Of a stretch of DNA of 64,000 nucleotides, positions 52,303-61,716 are shown piece after piece. Both the position numbers and the translations under genes were made by a program. The notes beneath the pieces are model-generated. The model did no database searches. It was not told the DNA's origin and saw only the letters and a program-made list of their open reading frames with translations. Location: NCBI GenBank assembly GCA_029269125.1, contig JARHXX010000002.1, forward strand, positions 240,874-304,873, read 5' to 3'. The DNA comes from Kiritimatiellaeota bacterium B1221. Its GTDB lineage: Bacteria > Verrucomicrobiota > Kiritimatiellia > SS1-B-03-39 > UBA6053. Positions within the stretch are counted from its first letter, which is position 1; each line of letters starts with the position of its first letter.

Positions 52303-53373
52303 ATGCCTTTTCTTTATAGACCCCTGATTTTTTTCGCATGCGTTACATTTGTCCATATAAATGCAGAGATCATTCAAAAGCCGCTGGGTTGCTTCAGTAG
52401 TATGCTTACCGAACGGGCGGCGTTGAATCCGAATATGCAGGGAGCGCTGATCCGGGTCGCCTGGGCACAACTGGAACCGGCACCCGGAAAATTTGATTTT
52501 ACTTGGATTGAAAATCAGCTTCGTCTTTTACCCGGGGATAAGAAGTGGAGCCTGGCGGTTTATGCGGGGTGGACTTCGATTGCACCGGAAGCAAACCCAA
52601 ATGAGCCCCGAACTGGAGTTATACTGCGTCGCCCCATGAGAATGCACAGTCCAGAATGGTTGGTCAGCGGGTTCAAGGTTCATACCTTTGAGATGCAATT
52701 TCGGGGGCAATCCGTGCAAATGCCCAAGTACTGGGATCCGATTGTTCAGGAGCGCTTGTCGGTGCTGATGCAAGCCTTAGCCGAAGCGTATAATTCGGAT
52801 GAGCGTCTGCAATTGGTCTATGTCCCGCAAATGACAAGTAATGGGATAGAAGGTCATTTTAATGGCGTTCCGAAACAGACGCTGTTAGCTGCTGCCGATC
52901 TGGGGGCTGATGGTGAAGAAGCTTTTCAAACGCTGTGGACGGAGGCCGCGATCTCAGCAATTCATAGTACGGCAAAAGCATTCCATGGGAAAGCCGTTGC
53001 CTTTGAAGTCCATGAAATGCTCGGTAATGCGGTTATTCCAAAAATGATCATGCAAAGTATTATCGAAGATCCAAATTTAACAGATCAGGTGGGCGTCGGC
53101 ATGTGGTGGATTTCCGGTAAAGAGAATTACCAACCGGAGCTTCTGCTTGCGCTGGAAAAATTTTCAGGGGAACTCTACGGACAGGTCATCGGTCGCTCGA
53201 ATCAATCCCACCGCTTTGCTGAAGGGGACTACGCCGCGGTGTTCACGCAAGCCAGGCGACTGAGAATGCGATACATTGAAGCATGGAATTATGAATTCGA
53301 AAATCAAACCCACGATGATCTACTCAAGGGGTTTAATCTTTTCTGCCAAGGGCGATACGGCAAGCAGCCTTAG
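52303..53373 (+). CDS. Secreted glycoside-hydrolase-like TIM-barrel protein
   Basis: 356 residues with a signal peptide (about 1-20). The start of the mature part, GALIRVAWAQLEPAPGKFDFTWI, is the typical first-strand/loop pattern of GH42- or GH5-like barrels; the middle contains YVPQMTSNGIEGH and VAFEVHEMLGN near where acid/base residues are expected. I cannot assign a family or substrate. A near-match to the LacI site (CGTTAGTCCTTAA, 52290-52302) overlaps the start codon. It is convergent with the PL8 lyase gene and may act on its products. Confidence 0.65.
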   Translation: MPFLYRPLIFFACVTFVHINAEIIQKPLGCFSSMLTERAALNPNMQGALIRVAWAQLEPAPGKFDFTWIENQLRLLPGDKKWSLAVYAGWTSIAPEANPNEPRTGVILRRPMRMHSPEWLVSGFKVHTFEMQFRGQSVQMPKYWDPIVQERLSVLMQALAEAYNSDERLQLVYVPQMTSNGIEGHFNGVPKQTLLAAADLGADGEEAFQTLWTEAAISAIHSTAKAFHGKAVAFEVHEMLGNAVIPKMIMQSIIEDPNLTDQVGVGMWWISGKENYQPELLLALEKFSGELYGQVIGRSNQSHRFAEGDYAAVFTQARRLRMRYIEAWNYEFENQTHDDLLKGFNLFCQGRYGKQP

Positions 53374-53379
53374 GCGACA

Positions 53380-56325
53380 TTACTCAGAAATTTTTAACCG
53401 CACAAAACCCATTTCATCACCGGGATCGGTCTGCCAGCTTTGCCAAAACATTTCCCGTTCTTCATCATAGCTTTCGGGACCACTCCCTTTGGTCCATTCA
53501 CCCAGTACAGTTCCGTGATATAAATCATAAAACAACAGGGGCGTTTCTTTATGGTACGTAATGCGGAAAAGGACAGATCCGTCAGCTTCATGCGTAAATG
53601 CATAGGCCAGACCTGTTCCCGCATCGCTCACTTCAGGATTCCCCCCCAAGGCAAACTCGGTGAAATTGCGAACTCCGTCACCTTCGGGATCGTCATCCGC
53701 ATCCCGCTGATCTTCAGGGGTGCTGATCCATTCGCGGGTGTAGCGCCAGTTTTCATAGGCGCTGGGACGTTCACCGAAACTTTGCACTTCATATAAACTG
53801 GTCCAACTCCCTCCGTAATTGCCTGCACCACTTACCGAAATCTTAATATACCTGGCGAAAACCGGGGTGAAAGCGTCGATCGTCATCCGGGTTTCGGCAT
53901 TGAGGCTTCGATCCACAATTTGTGAATAGGTCCCTCCCTCGGGTTTGCTTGCCACGGTGTATTGATACGAGCGTCCACTATAAAAAAACACCCGGATTTC
54001 TTCGAGTATGACATTTGCGCCTAAATCAATTTCCACCCATTCATTTCCCCAGCTGTCATTGCTGGCCCAGCGCTTGTCATCGTCATCGGTGATTCCGTCG
54101 GTTAAATAGGCGGCGGCGCCGTTTTCGGATTGATTGGACCATCCCACCACGGTTCCACCCAGACCTTCCACTTCGGGTTCAGGAATAAACCCTTCGGTTT
54201 GTGTACTTTTTCCCGCTTCATCGCCGGTCGGAAAAATGTAATTCAGGCTGCGGAGCTCATCCGCCCCGGTAACAACTTCGAGCGCGACCTGTGCGCGCTC
54301 CTGAGTGGGATCCGCCACCGTAATCAAAGCAGGGCTTTGGCTCTCATCAATCATGACCAGACAGGGGGCCGATACGGTCACGCTCAATCCGTCAATTGTG
54401 TTGAGGGTTCCTGCTTCAAAGAAACTGATTTGCGTGAGTTGACGCACACGGTGTCGGACGGCTTGAATTTGTGAAGTATTGGATAAAATTTCGATGGGTT
54501 CCGAAGTTCGGAAGTGATCAAATGCCGCTCTTCCGACACTCGGAACCACCACACAGGCGTAACTGTCGCTGCTGGGTTGACGTCCATGATCGAACCAGAT
54601 CGAAAATATTTCTTCCGTCAAAGTGGTGGCGGGAAGGCTGTCATTGATTTCATACCAACTGCCACTTTGCGCTTTTCCGGCTACATGAATATTTCCCCCT
54701 GCAGGGAAGAGGTAACCTACTTGGTCGTGATAGACCCATTCCAAACCGGTGGGTGCCTGGTCTCCACCGGGTAAAACCGAAACAGATCCGTTTTGTGAAA
54801 CCGTAATGTCTCCATCCAAAAAGATTTGTTCCACTGTGGTGTTTACATCCAGAGAGGAACTGCTCCCGCTGACACCCGCACCCAGCATTACATAACAATC
54901 CGCAAAGTAGAACCAACTTTTTTGGGCCTGAACGCTGTCATAACTGTGATCATAGGTCATGGCCCCTTCGGTTCCGTTGCTGATGCCGCCGGCAAATTTT
55001 TGACTTCCCAGCGCCCCATTGGGCGGGTTTGCGGGGTTACGGTGCAGGGTGGTGGTTCCCGGAATGCGTCCCCAGTCCCACATGGGGAAAATCTCCAAAT
55101 ATTCGTCGCCCTCCCGTAAAAGAAAGGTGCCGCCTAAAGATAAAAACTGTCCCTGCCGTCCATCTCCATTAAGGTATTCGGTGCCTTCATTGTGATAGGA
55201 CCAAAGCTTGGTGGATACCTGATATCCGGAACCGGCCTGCACCATGAAATCGGTTTTCCAGAAAGAGCGGTTTCCTTGAATAACCGGTTCGGCGTCATTC
55301 ACCATATGTTGGTAAAAAGCTTCAATTTCCATTTCCCGGGGGAGGTCGATGTCCCGTAAATATTCTAAGCCATACACAATGGGTTCGTGATAGCGCAGGG
55401 TCACGTAGTCGTAGTTGTCATGCGAAATCTTCCGGTTGGTGATGTTGGGATCCAGCGTGCCGAATCGGTTGGTCCACCGGTGACCTTCGAGCACGTAATC
55501 CTGAATGACTTCCTTTTCCGCATCTATAAATGCAAAGGAAAGACCTTCACTCATTGCCATCCAAAAACTCATATCGGTCACATAATGCGCTCCGTAAAAT
55601 CCGTTATAGAGGGCGGGGCCATGCTGATAAAAGGAGTAGTCGATGCGCACACCTTCTTTGGTGTTGTTGTTGGTTACGCCGGTGCGGCCGAGCCCCGTTT
55701 TGTAGGAAGCCTGTGCTTTGATCCGATTAAACTGGAGCGCCAGTTCGGTCGGATCGTTCACCAGTATGGCCCGGTAAACCCTGCTGAAGGATGTGTAAAC
55801 CGTATTTTGTGAAGACCATTTGGCGTCACTGCTCAGATTTTTCAGGCGGAGCAGCTCGGACGCCCCCGCGCTTAAGATTTCCGCGGATAAATCGTTGTAG
55901 GCCACAATCAGGATGGCTCCCAATTGCTGAGGGGTATTGACTTCCTGGTGCCACCAATTGGATGAATAAATATTATTATGGTTTAACCAATAACTGAGAC
56001 CCGATTCCACGGCGGCAAATGCATCGGCATCATTTTCCAAGGCATGTCCCGGGGTGTAATATGCGGTGGCAATTGCGCGGATCCGGCGTAAATGCAGAAT
56101 GGGAGTCCAATAAGATGCATCCCGATCGTTATAATTGATATCCGCCCAGGATCCGTCTTCCTGTTGACGGTCTAAAAAGTTCAGGGCTTCCGACTTGTCC
56201 GTTTTTGCAACAAAATCATTATGAATCCGTAAACGCAGGGTTTCTATTTCGGTCGCTTGAAGGGGGGTGCTCCAACAACAGAAGCTGCTGAGCACCACGA
56301 AGAATAGGAAAGTGGGAAATTGCAT
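53380..56325 (-). CDS. Polysaccharide lyase family 8 enzyme (chondroitin/hyaluronate/xanthan type)
   Basis: Exported lyase of 981 residues cleaving uronic-acid glycans by beta-elimination. A signal peptide (about 1-24) precedes the alpha/alpha toroid with N123-W-W, and DYSFYQHGPALYNGFYG giving His235 and Tyr240/244 of the catalytic set; the anti-parallel beta domain follows to about 720. An F5/8 type C (discoidin-like) carbohydrate-binding domain covers about 730-865 (WASNDSWGNEWVEIDLG; FARYIKISVSG), and the tail with DADDDPEGDGVRNFTEFALGGNP is a repeat-type module common in Verrucomicrobia secreted enzymes. Its promoter carries the LacI-type site. Substrate specificity is not settled. Confidence 0.9.
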   Translation of the reverse strand: MQFPTFLFFVVLSSFCCWSTPLQATEIETLRLRIHNDFVAKTDKSEALNFLDRQQEDGSWADINYNDRDASYWTPILHLRRIRAIATAYYTPGHALENDADAFAAVESGLSYWLNHNNIYSSNWWHQEVNTPQQLGAILIVAYNDLSAEILSAGASELLRLKNLSSDAKWSSQNTVYTSFSRVYRAILVNDPTELALQFNRIKAQASYKTGLGRTGVTNNNTKEGVRIDYSFYQHGPALYNGFYGAHYVTDMSFWMAMSEGLSFAFIDAEKEVIQDYVLEGHRWTNRFGTLDPNITNRKISHDNYDYVTLRYHEPIVYGLEYLRDIDLPREMEIEAFYQHMVNDAEPVIQGNRSFWKTDFMVQAGSGYQVSTKLWSYHNEGTEYLNGDGRQGQFLSLGGTFLLREGDEYLEIFPMWDWGRIPGTTTLHRNPANPPNGALGSQKFAGGISNGTEGAMTYDHSYDSVQAQKSWFYFADCYVMLGAGVSGSSSSLDVNTTVEQIFLDGDITVSQNGSVSVLPGGDQAPTGLEWVYHDQVGYLFPAGGNIHVAGKAQSGSWYEINDSLPATTLTEEIFSIWFDHGRQPSSDSYACVVVPSVGRAAFDHFRTSEPIEILSNTSQIQAVRHRVRQLTQISFFEAGTLNTIDGLSVTVSAPCLVMIDESQSPALITVADPTQERAQVALEVVTGADELRSLNYIFPTGDEAGKSTQTEGFIPEPEVEGLGGTVVGWSNQSENGAAAYLTDGITDDDDKRWASNDSWGNEWVEIDLGANVILEEIRVFFYSGRSYQYTVASKPEGGTYSQIVDRSLNAETRMTIDAFTPVFARYIKISVSGAGNYGGSWTSLYEVQSFGERPSAYENWRYTREWISTPEDQRDADDDPEGDGVRNFTEFALGGNPEVSDAGTGLAYAFTHEADGSVLFRITYHKETPLLFYDLYHGTVLGEWTKGSGPESYDEEREMFWQSWQTDPGDEMGFVRLKISE

Positions 56326-56350
56326 CCCTCTTTGAACCCTTTTTTAAGCA

Positions 56351-56383
56351 TTTTCTCAAGATGAACTGTGCGTTAGTCGTAAC
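56351..56383 (-). promoter_or_regulatory. Candidate LacI operator before PL8 lyase
   Basis: On the minus strand GTTACGACTAAC (56383-56372) is followed after exactly 12 nt by TTGAGAAAA (56359-56351), a -35-like box; the ATG is at 56325. This matches the GTTA-N4-TAAC-N12-TTG arrangement of the sites near 46.5 and 51.2 kb. Confidence 0.65.
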
Positions 56384-56433
56384 TTGTTCCGCAAGGTCTG
56401 AGCGTCGTAAAAAAACGCAATACGGATTCCTGT

Positions 56434-57108
56434 CTATTTCTGGAGAAGTTTGAGGAGCGCTGCTGCCGCGGGTTTACTGGAAGCGGGATTTTGGCCGGTC
56501 ACCAAATTTCCGTCTGTCACCACGTGAGGTTTGAAGTTCTCCTTTGATGAAAATGAGGCGCCTTGTTCGATCAATTTATCTTCCAGCAGAAAGGGCATTT
56601 CTTCGGTGAGTTTTACCGCTTCTTCTTCGCTGTTGGTGAATCCGGTGAGCTTGCGGCCTTTGACTGCCGGGCTGCCATCGTTCAGGGTTGCCGCGACCAG
56701 GGCGGCCGGACCATGACAGACCAAAGCAATCGGAAGATCTTTTTCAAAAGCCTCTTCTACTACGGCACTGACATTTTTATCCTTGGGAAAATCAAACATA
56801 GTGCCGTGACCGCCGGAAAAGAATACGGCCTGGTATTCTGCTTCCAGCTCTCCCAGCGCAACGGTGTCCTCTAAAACTTTTAAAGCCTGTTTGTCCCTGT
56901 CGCTAAGATTTTCCGTCATACTTCGAGGATCCACCGGGGTTTTTCCCCCTTGGGGACTGGCGACAATGACCCTATATCCGGCTTCGGTGAATTGTTCGTA
57001 GGGAACAGCAAATTCTTCCAGCCAAAGACCGGTGGGTTTGCCATTGTCCATTTCGCCGTGACTGGTCACAATCATTAAGATGACACCTAAATATTGTATG
57101 ACTTGCAT
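56434..57108 (-). CDS. DJ-1/PfpI superfamily (Hsp31-like) protein
   Basis: 224 residues from the ATG at 57108, which has an excellent ribosome site (GAGGAGG). The class I glutamine amidotransferase-like fold shows the nucleophile elbow LVCHGPAAL (Cys about 123, His next) and the N-terminal VTSHGEMDNGKPTGLWLEEFAVPYEQF region with Glu for the triad, as in Hsp31-type glyoxalase/deglycase and chaperone proteins. A short hydrophobic N-terminus (about 4-16) may be a membrane or signal segment. The function proposed is stress protection, by family analogy only. It lies 16 bp before the Mrp gene stop. Confidence 0.85.
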   Translation of the reverse strand: MQVIQYLGVILMIVTSHGEMDNGKPTGLWLEEFAVPYEQFTEAGYRVIVASPQGGKTPVDPRSMTENLSDRDKQALKVLEDTVALGELEAEYQAVFFSGGHGTMFDFPKDKNVSAVVEEAFEKDLPIALVCHGPAALVAATLNDGSPAVKGRKLTGFTNSEEEAVKLTEEMPFLLEDKLIEQGASFSSKENFKPHVVTDGNLVTGQNPASSKPAAAALLKLLQK

Positions 57109-57124
57109 GGGGTCCTCCTCGGGT

Positions 57125-58234
57125 TTACTCAGAAATATCAAATTTTTCCTGCAGATAGTCATAGGGGTAGATGGAGGAACGGTGTTCATCACTCCATTTG
57201 ACACTGGCAGCATATTGACCCACCGGCAGAATTTCCGTGGGATAAACATCGGGGTCCAACTCTTCTCGTTTCACCAGCTGTTCGCCGGTGTATTCACTGA
57301 CACAGGCCGCGCATCGACAGGCGAAGCGCAATTCAAAAGGCGGGATTTCCACGATGCGGCCATCGGGATAGGTGAGCTCACAATTTTGCCCCACATTGTA
57401 AGAGAGGGTGGGGGTTCCCGGATTGTCCTGTAAGAGACGGTTGATTTCTCCGTGGGCCTTTTCTGCAATCTGATAATAAATCTGAGAAACCGGATCATCC
57501 GGTAATTCGGCAACCAGGGGCATTCCCTCATCTCCACTTTTGGACAATCGCGGATCCAGGGGTAATTCGAAAGTGTGTTGGAATCCAAACTGTTGTACCA
57601 GCTTTTCCCGGGCGCCTTCTCCGAAAATCCGCTGCTTCTCCCCACAGGATCCGCATTGAAAGTAGCTCATATTTTCCACCACAGCCACTGTGGGGACTTT
57701 GACGGTATCAAACATCTGAATGCCTTTAACCACATCCACAAAGCTTAAATTTTGCGGGGTGGTGACAATCACGGCCGCATCAATGGGCAGCTGCTGGGTG
57801 AGGGTTAGTTGAATGTCACCGGTTCCGGGTGGAAAATCGATAATCAGGTAATCCAGTTCTCCCCAGGCCACCCGGGTGGCGAGTTGACTGACCACTTGTG
57901 AGACCATGGGTCCACGGAGAATTGCCGCGCCGCGTTGTTGTTCCGGATCGATCCATCCGAAAGACATGAGTTTAAGCCCAAGTGCCTCCAAAGGCTGGAT
58001 AAGACCTTCTTCACTTTGGTAGAGGGTGGTTTCTTCTGGTCGCACCAGGGTGGGGAGGCTGGGTCCGTAAATGTCCGCATCCAATACCCCCACCCGCAGT
58101 CCGTAGCGCGACAATGCGAGTGCGGTATTGATTGCGGTGGTGGATTTGCCCACGCCCCCTTTACAACTGGATACGGCAAGGATGCGTTGGACGCCATCGA
58201 GAGAAGGGTATTGAGTAGCTGCTGGTTTTGACAT
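57125..58234 (-). CDS. Mrp/ApbC-type Fe-S carrier ATPase fused to DUF971
   Basis: 369 residues. The N-terminal MIP18 domain found in canonical Mrp is absent. The P-loop ATPase part (about 1-265) has SSCKGGVGKSTT (Lys30), VLDADIYGPSLPTL, IDFPPGTGDIQLTL and the CGSCGEK Cys pair that can hold a bridging Fe-S cluster. The C-terminal 95 residues are a DUF971 domain (GBBH-like, LTYPDGRIVEIPPFELRFACRCAACV). The combination suggests Fe-S transfer with a specialised partner domain. The ATG at 58234 fits the family; the longer upstream start is unlikely. Confidence 0.88.
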   Translation of the reverse strand: MSKPAATQYPSLDGVQRILAVSSCKGGVGKSTTAINTALALSRYGLRVGVLDADIYGPSLPTLVRPEETTLYQSEEGLIQPLEALGLKLMSFGWIDPEQQRGAAILRGPMVSQVVSQLATRVAWGELDYLIIDFPPGTGDIQLTLTQQLPIDAAVIVTTPQNLSFVDVVKGIQMFDTVKVPTVAVVENMSYFQCGSCGEKQRIFGEGAREKLVQQFGFQHTFELPLDPRLSKSGDEGMPLVAELPDDPVSQIYYQIAEKAHGEINRLLQDNPGTPTLSYNVGQNCELTYPDGRIVEIPPFELRFACRCAACVSEYTGEQLVKREELDPDVYPTEILPVGQYAASVKWSDEHRSSIYPYDYLQEKFDISE

Positions 58235-58347
58235 GCATTCGATGTACAAGTGGCACAGGGAACTGCAAGAGTGCAGTTCATGAATTTTCGTGTTAAATTT
58301 ACCGCTCGACTCTTGTGCTGATGCCAGCTTGGGTTTATGTTTGGGGT

Positions 58348-59223
58348 ATGTCCATGAATGGTGTAATAAAGTTTAGTGTGGTTTCTCTGTGGTTCGTGAC
58401 GATGGGCTGGTTAATTCGATTTGAAGCCTTTTCCCATTTATTCGATCCCACCCTTCAAGGATATCGGGAAATGTCCAAAAGTTTACCCGCGCTGCGCGAC
58501 AGTTGGATGAAGATTGTCGCGGACGGACAACATGTGGGGTATATCAATTCTTCTATTGAAATGGTCGACTTTGATGGGGAGGAACAGCTGCACATGGGCA
58601 CCCAGATCATGATCAAGGTTTGGATGAATGGTGGGCTGGAGCTCTGTCGGCTAAGTAACAAAGTTGAACTCGACTCGCGACAAAAACTCATGGGGAGCAT
58701 TTCGAACTTTTCGATCGGCAGCTATACGGGGAAATTAACTGCGGAGCCGCTTGCTGATAAGAACAGTTTTATGTTTTCCTTTCAGCTGAATGATCTGACC
58801 TTCAAACGGGAAATGAGTTTGCCCGAAGGGGCGGTCATCTCCTCGCCGGTCATGGATGCCGGCTTACGCAGCGTGAAAGTGGGCCATACCGTGAAAATAA
58901 GGAGTTTAGACGCGTTTCTTCCATCCTGGGAAGTGCAGACGGTTGAGCTCACCGGACTTTCTTCAACCCACATCACACTTCCCGGTGAAAGTCGTGAAGT
59001 GGAAGTCACGACCGTGGCCATGAAAATGGGGGAAATCGTCGTCGAGGCGGATGTGGATGAATACGGACGCATTCTCCGTCAAGAAACCCCCTTCGGTTTA
59101 ACTTTCATTCAGGCTGAGGCAGGGGATGCGATGAAAGTGCCCAAGGGACAGGGTTTTAATCCCATGGATTTGCTCACCAGTGAGTTCTTTTCTCCTCTTT
59201 TGAAACTTCCGGGACCATTATGA
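58348..59223 (+). CDS. Membrane-anchored accessory protein of an ABC exporter
   Basis: About 291 residues with one N-terminal membrane helix and a large outer domain (VADGQHVGYINSSIEMV, then beta-rich KVELDSRQKLMGSISNFSIGSYTGKL). No recognised family. Three ATG codons compete (58321, 58348, 58354); 58348 is preceded by GGGGT. Its stop overlaps the start of the ATPase gene by 4 nt, so it is part of the transporter operon and may be a substrate-binding or periplasmic adaptor subunit. Confidence 0.6.
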   Translation: MSMNGVIKFSVVSLWFVTMGWLIRFEAFSHLFDPTLQGYREMSKSLPALRDSWMKIVADGQHVGYINSSIEMVDFDGEEQLHMGTQIMIKVWMNGGLELCRLSNKVELDSRQKLMGSISNFSIGSYTGKLTAEPLADKNSFMFSFQLNDLTFKREMSLPEGAVISSPVMDAGLRSVKVGHTVKIRSLDAFLPSWEVQTVELTGLSSTHITLPGESREVEVTTVAMKMGEIVVEADVDEYGRILRQETPFGLTFIQAEAGDAMKVPKGQGFNPMDLLTSEFFSPLLKLPGPL

Positions 59224-59939
59224 TTCAACTCCAACATTTAAATAAACGTTATGGACAGTTGCAAGCTGTCGATGATCTATGCCTGGAAGTGCCCAGCGGT
59301 GAGCTCTTTTGTTTTCTCGGTCCCAATGGCGCCGGCAAAACCACGAGCATCAAAATGATGACCGGATTGGTGAAACCTGACAGTGGCTCGATACAGCTTG
59401 CCGGTGTCGATGCCGCCAAAGAACCGGTGCTTGCCCGTAGTCAGTTGGGATATATTCCCGACATGCCCTTTATCTATGAAAGGCTCACCCCCATGGAGTT
59501 TTTGTTGTTTACGGGAGATCTATATCAGATGCCAAGAGACGTGGTGCGTGAAAAAGCGCCCCGGATGTTGGAGATTTTCGGTATGATGGATCGGGCCCAC
59601 GCACTCAATCGGGACCTGTCACACGGTATGCGTCAACGGGTGATTTATGCCGCCACGCTCATGCATGAACCCAAAGTGCTTTTGGTGGATGAACCCTTTA
59701 TTGGATTGGATCCCCACAGTATCCGATTAATCAAAGACCTGCTTCGTGAGCACACGCAACGGGGAATGACCGTATTAATGACCACCCATATTCTGGCGAT
59801 TGCGGAAGAGATTGGCGATCGCATTGGCATCATCAATCAAGGAAAATTGGTGGCCTGCGGTACTTTGGACGAACTCAATACCGCCACCCCGGGAATGAAC
59901 AAACTGGAAGATCTCTTTTTGGAACTCACCCTGCGGTAA
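59220..59939 (+). CDS. ABC transporter ATP-binding protein
   Basis: 239 residues. Walker A GPNGAGKTTSIK (about 39-50), signature motif DLSHGMRQRV (LSHGM in place of LSGGQ), Walker B VLLVDEPFIGLD and the H-loop TTHI. The closest family is the CcmA/NatA-type ATPase of ABC-2 exporters. Overlap with the upstream accessory gene and a 4-bp gap to the permease show a single operon. Confidence 0.92.
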   Translation: MIQLQHLNKRYGQLQAVDDLCLEVPSGELFCFLGPNGAGKTTSIKMMTGLVKPDSGSIQLAGVDAAKEPVLARSQLGYIPDMPFIYERLTPMEFLLFTGDLYQMPRDVVREKAPRMLEIFGMMDRAHALNRDLSHGMRQRVIYAATLMHEPKVLLVDEPFIGLDPHSIRLIKDLLREHTQRGMTVLMTTHILAIAEEIGDRIGIINQGKLVACGTLDELNTATPGMNKLEDLFLELTLR

Positions 59940-59943
59940 TCCC

Positions 59944-61611
59944 ATGCGACCGGCCTCTCTTCTCATTCGAAACCATCTCTTTGAGCTGAAAACTGCAGCC
60001 CGTTTGGTCCATGAGCAACCCAAAATAAAAGTTTTGCTCATCGGGGCTTTCAGTATTTGCTGGTTAGTGAGCCTGAGTGCCCTGTTCTATGCGGGATTTG
60101 CATTTCTGTATAAATTAGGTGGCGCCGCCTTCTTCTTGGTGCCCCGACTGTTTACTTTATTTTTTATGGGGTTGGGGTTCATGTTAATGCTGTCCGGGGC
60201 GGTGACCGGCTATGCGAATCTCTTTCAAACGCCTGAAGTGCGGCGATTACTTTCCTGGCCCGTGCCGATGCGGGATTTGTTTTATTACAGTCTGGTGAAA
60301 AGCACGTTAATGAGTAGCTGGGCCTTTTTCTTTATCATTATTCCCTTTATTGGTGCCTTCGGTTTTTATCGGGACTGGAGCTTTTTCATGCTCGCATGGT
60401 CACTGCTTTTTTCGATTCCCTTTGTGATGCTTTTTTCAGGCTTGGGGGTGCTGTTGATGCTGATAGTGGTCCGATGGATTCCCCGGGGCAGGACCCTGGG
60501 ATTGCTCGGCGCTTTGTTTTTGGCCTATGCCGCATACAGCGCCACCAATTATGTCCGGGATTTACAGGCCAATCAAACCGAGGATATGATGGTCTTGGTG
60601 AATTTTGTGCCAGGCTTGCAGCTGGCCTCTTTCCCTCTGATGCCGAATAGTTGGATGGCGCAGGGAATTTTATCTTTTGCCAATGATGATGGCGTGCGGG
60701 GCAGTTTGTATCTCCTGTTGCTCTGCAGTTCGGTTGGCGTATTGTTTCTGTTTTTGGCCCGCTTCGGATCCTGGGTGTATCCGGTGACTCTTCAGCGGCA
60801 CCTCACCAGTTCCAATGTGCTGTCCCGTCAGGCCTCCCTGATTTCCCGGATATTGCAAAACCTTTTTCCCGGACGCTCGGCTTTAAGGGCTTATGGGATA
60901 AAAGACAGTCTGATTTTCTTAAGAGACCCCAGTCAATGGAGTCAGTTTCTGATATTCTTCGGTTTGTTGGCATTGTATTTTCTTAATCTCGGATCTTTGG
61001 GTTACAGTGATTTGGATCCGACGTGGAGCAACCTGATTGCGTTTTTAAATATGTTCAGTTTATCCGCTGTGATGAGCTCCTTAAGTGCCCGTTTTGTTTT
61101 TCCGCAGATGAGTTTGGAATCCCGCACCTTGTGGATGGTGGGACTGGCGCCCACCAGTTTGGGCCGTTTGATGTTAAATAAATTTCTGCTGGCGGCCATT
61201 GCACTGAGCATTGTCGGGACCGGATTGGCATCGCTTTCTAATTCAATGTTGGAAATTCAGGCCAGCAGTTTGTTTCTTTGCCGCTTGCTGATGCCCATGG
61301 TGGCGATTGCCTTGGCGGGAATGTCCACCGGTTTGGGTGCGATGTTTATGGAGATGGGGCCCAAAACACCCGCCCAGATCCTTAGTGGCTACGGGGGCAC
61401 ACTCAATTTGATCCTCACCTTGTTCTCGGTGATCCTTTTGGTCCTGGTTCCCGGGATCTTCTCTCATTTGCTGGTTCTCGATAGAATTTCTTTTTTATCC
61501 GAGACCGAAGTTACCGTATTTACCTCCATCTATATTGTGGTTTTATCTTTATTTGCTGGTGGATTCCCTTTGTTCCTCGGATACCGCACCCTGAAAACAC
61601 GCGATTTTTAA
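59944..61611 (+). CDS. ABC-2-type exporter permease
   Basis: 555 residues with around a dozen hydrophobic helices (for example 36-60, 66-92, 115-140 and 165-200), consistent with a fused or full-length exporter membrane subunit. No signal peptide. Typical motifs are missing, as usual for this group. Together with the preceding ATPase and anchored accessory protein it should export an envelope component or drug. The substrate is unknown. Confidence 0.8.
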   Translation: MRPASLLIRNHLFELKTAARLVHEQPKIKVLLIGAFSICWLVSLSALFYAGFAFLYKLGGAAFFLVPRLFTLFFMGLGFMLMLSGAVTGYANLFQTPEVRRLLSWPVPMRDLFYYSLVKSTLMSSWAFFFIIIPFIGAFGFYRDWSFFMLAWSLLFSIPFVMLFSGLGVLLMLIVVRWIPRGRTLGLLGALFLAYAAYSATNYVRDLQANQTEDMMVLVNFVPGLQLASFPLMPNSWMAQGILSFANDDGVRGSLYLLLLCSSVGVLFLFLARFGSWVYPVTLQRHLTSSNVLSRQASLISRILQNLFPGRSALRAYGIKDSLIFLRDPSQWSQFLIFFGLLALYFLNLGSLGYSDLDPTWSNLIAFLNMFSLSAVMSSLSARFVFPQMSLESRTLWMVGLAPTSLGRLMLNKFLLAAIALSIVGTGLASLSNSMLEIQASSLFLCRLLMPMVAIALAGMSTGLGAMFMEMGPKTPAQILSGYGGTLNLILTLFSVILLVLVPGIFSHLLVLDRISFLSETEVTVFTSIYIVVLSLFAGGFPLFLGYRTLKTRDF

Positions 61612-61716
61612 CCCGCGGAACCGGCAGGGGGAATTCGATTCTTCTCTCCCGGGGCCCGCATGCCCCGATGTCTTTCTATTCTTGACATTCAGGGTGTTTC
61701 GGGCAGATGCAGGCGC

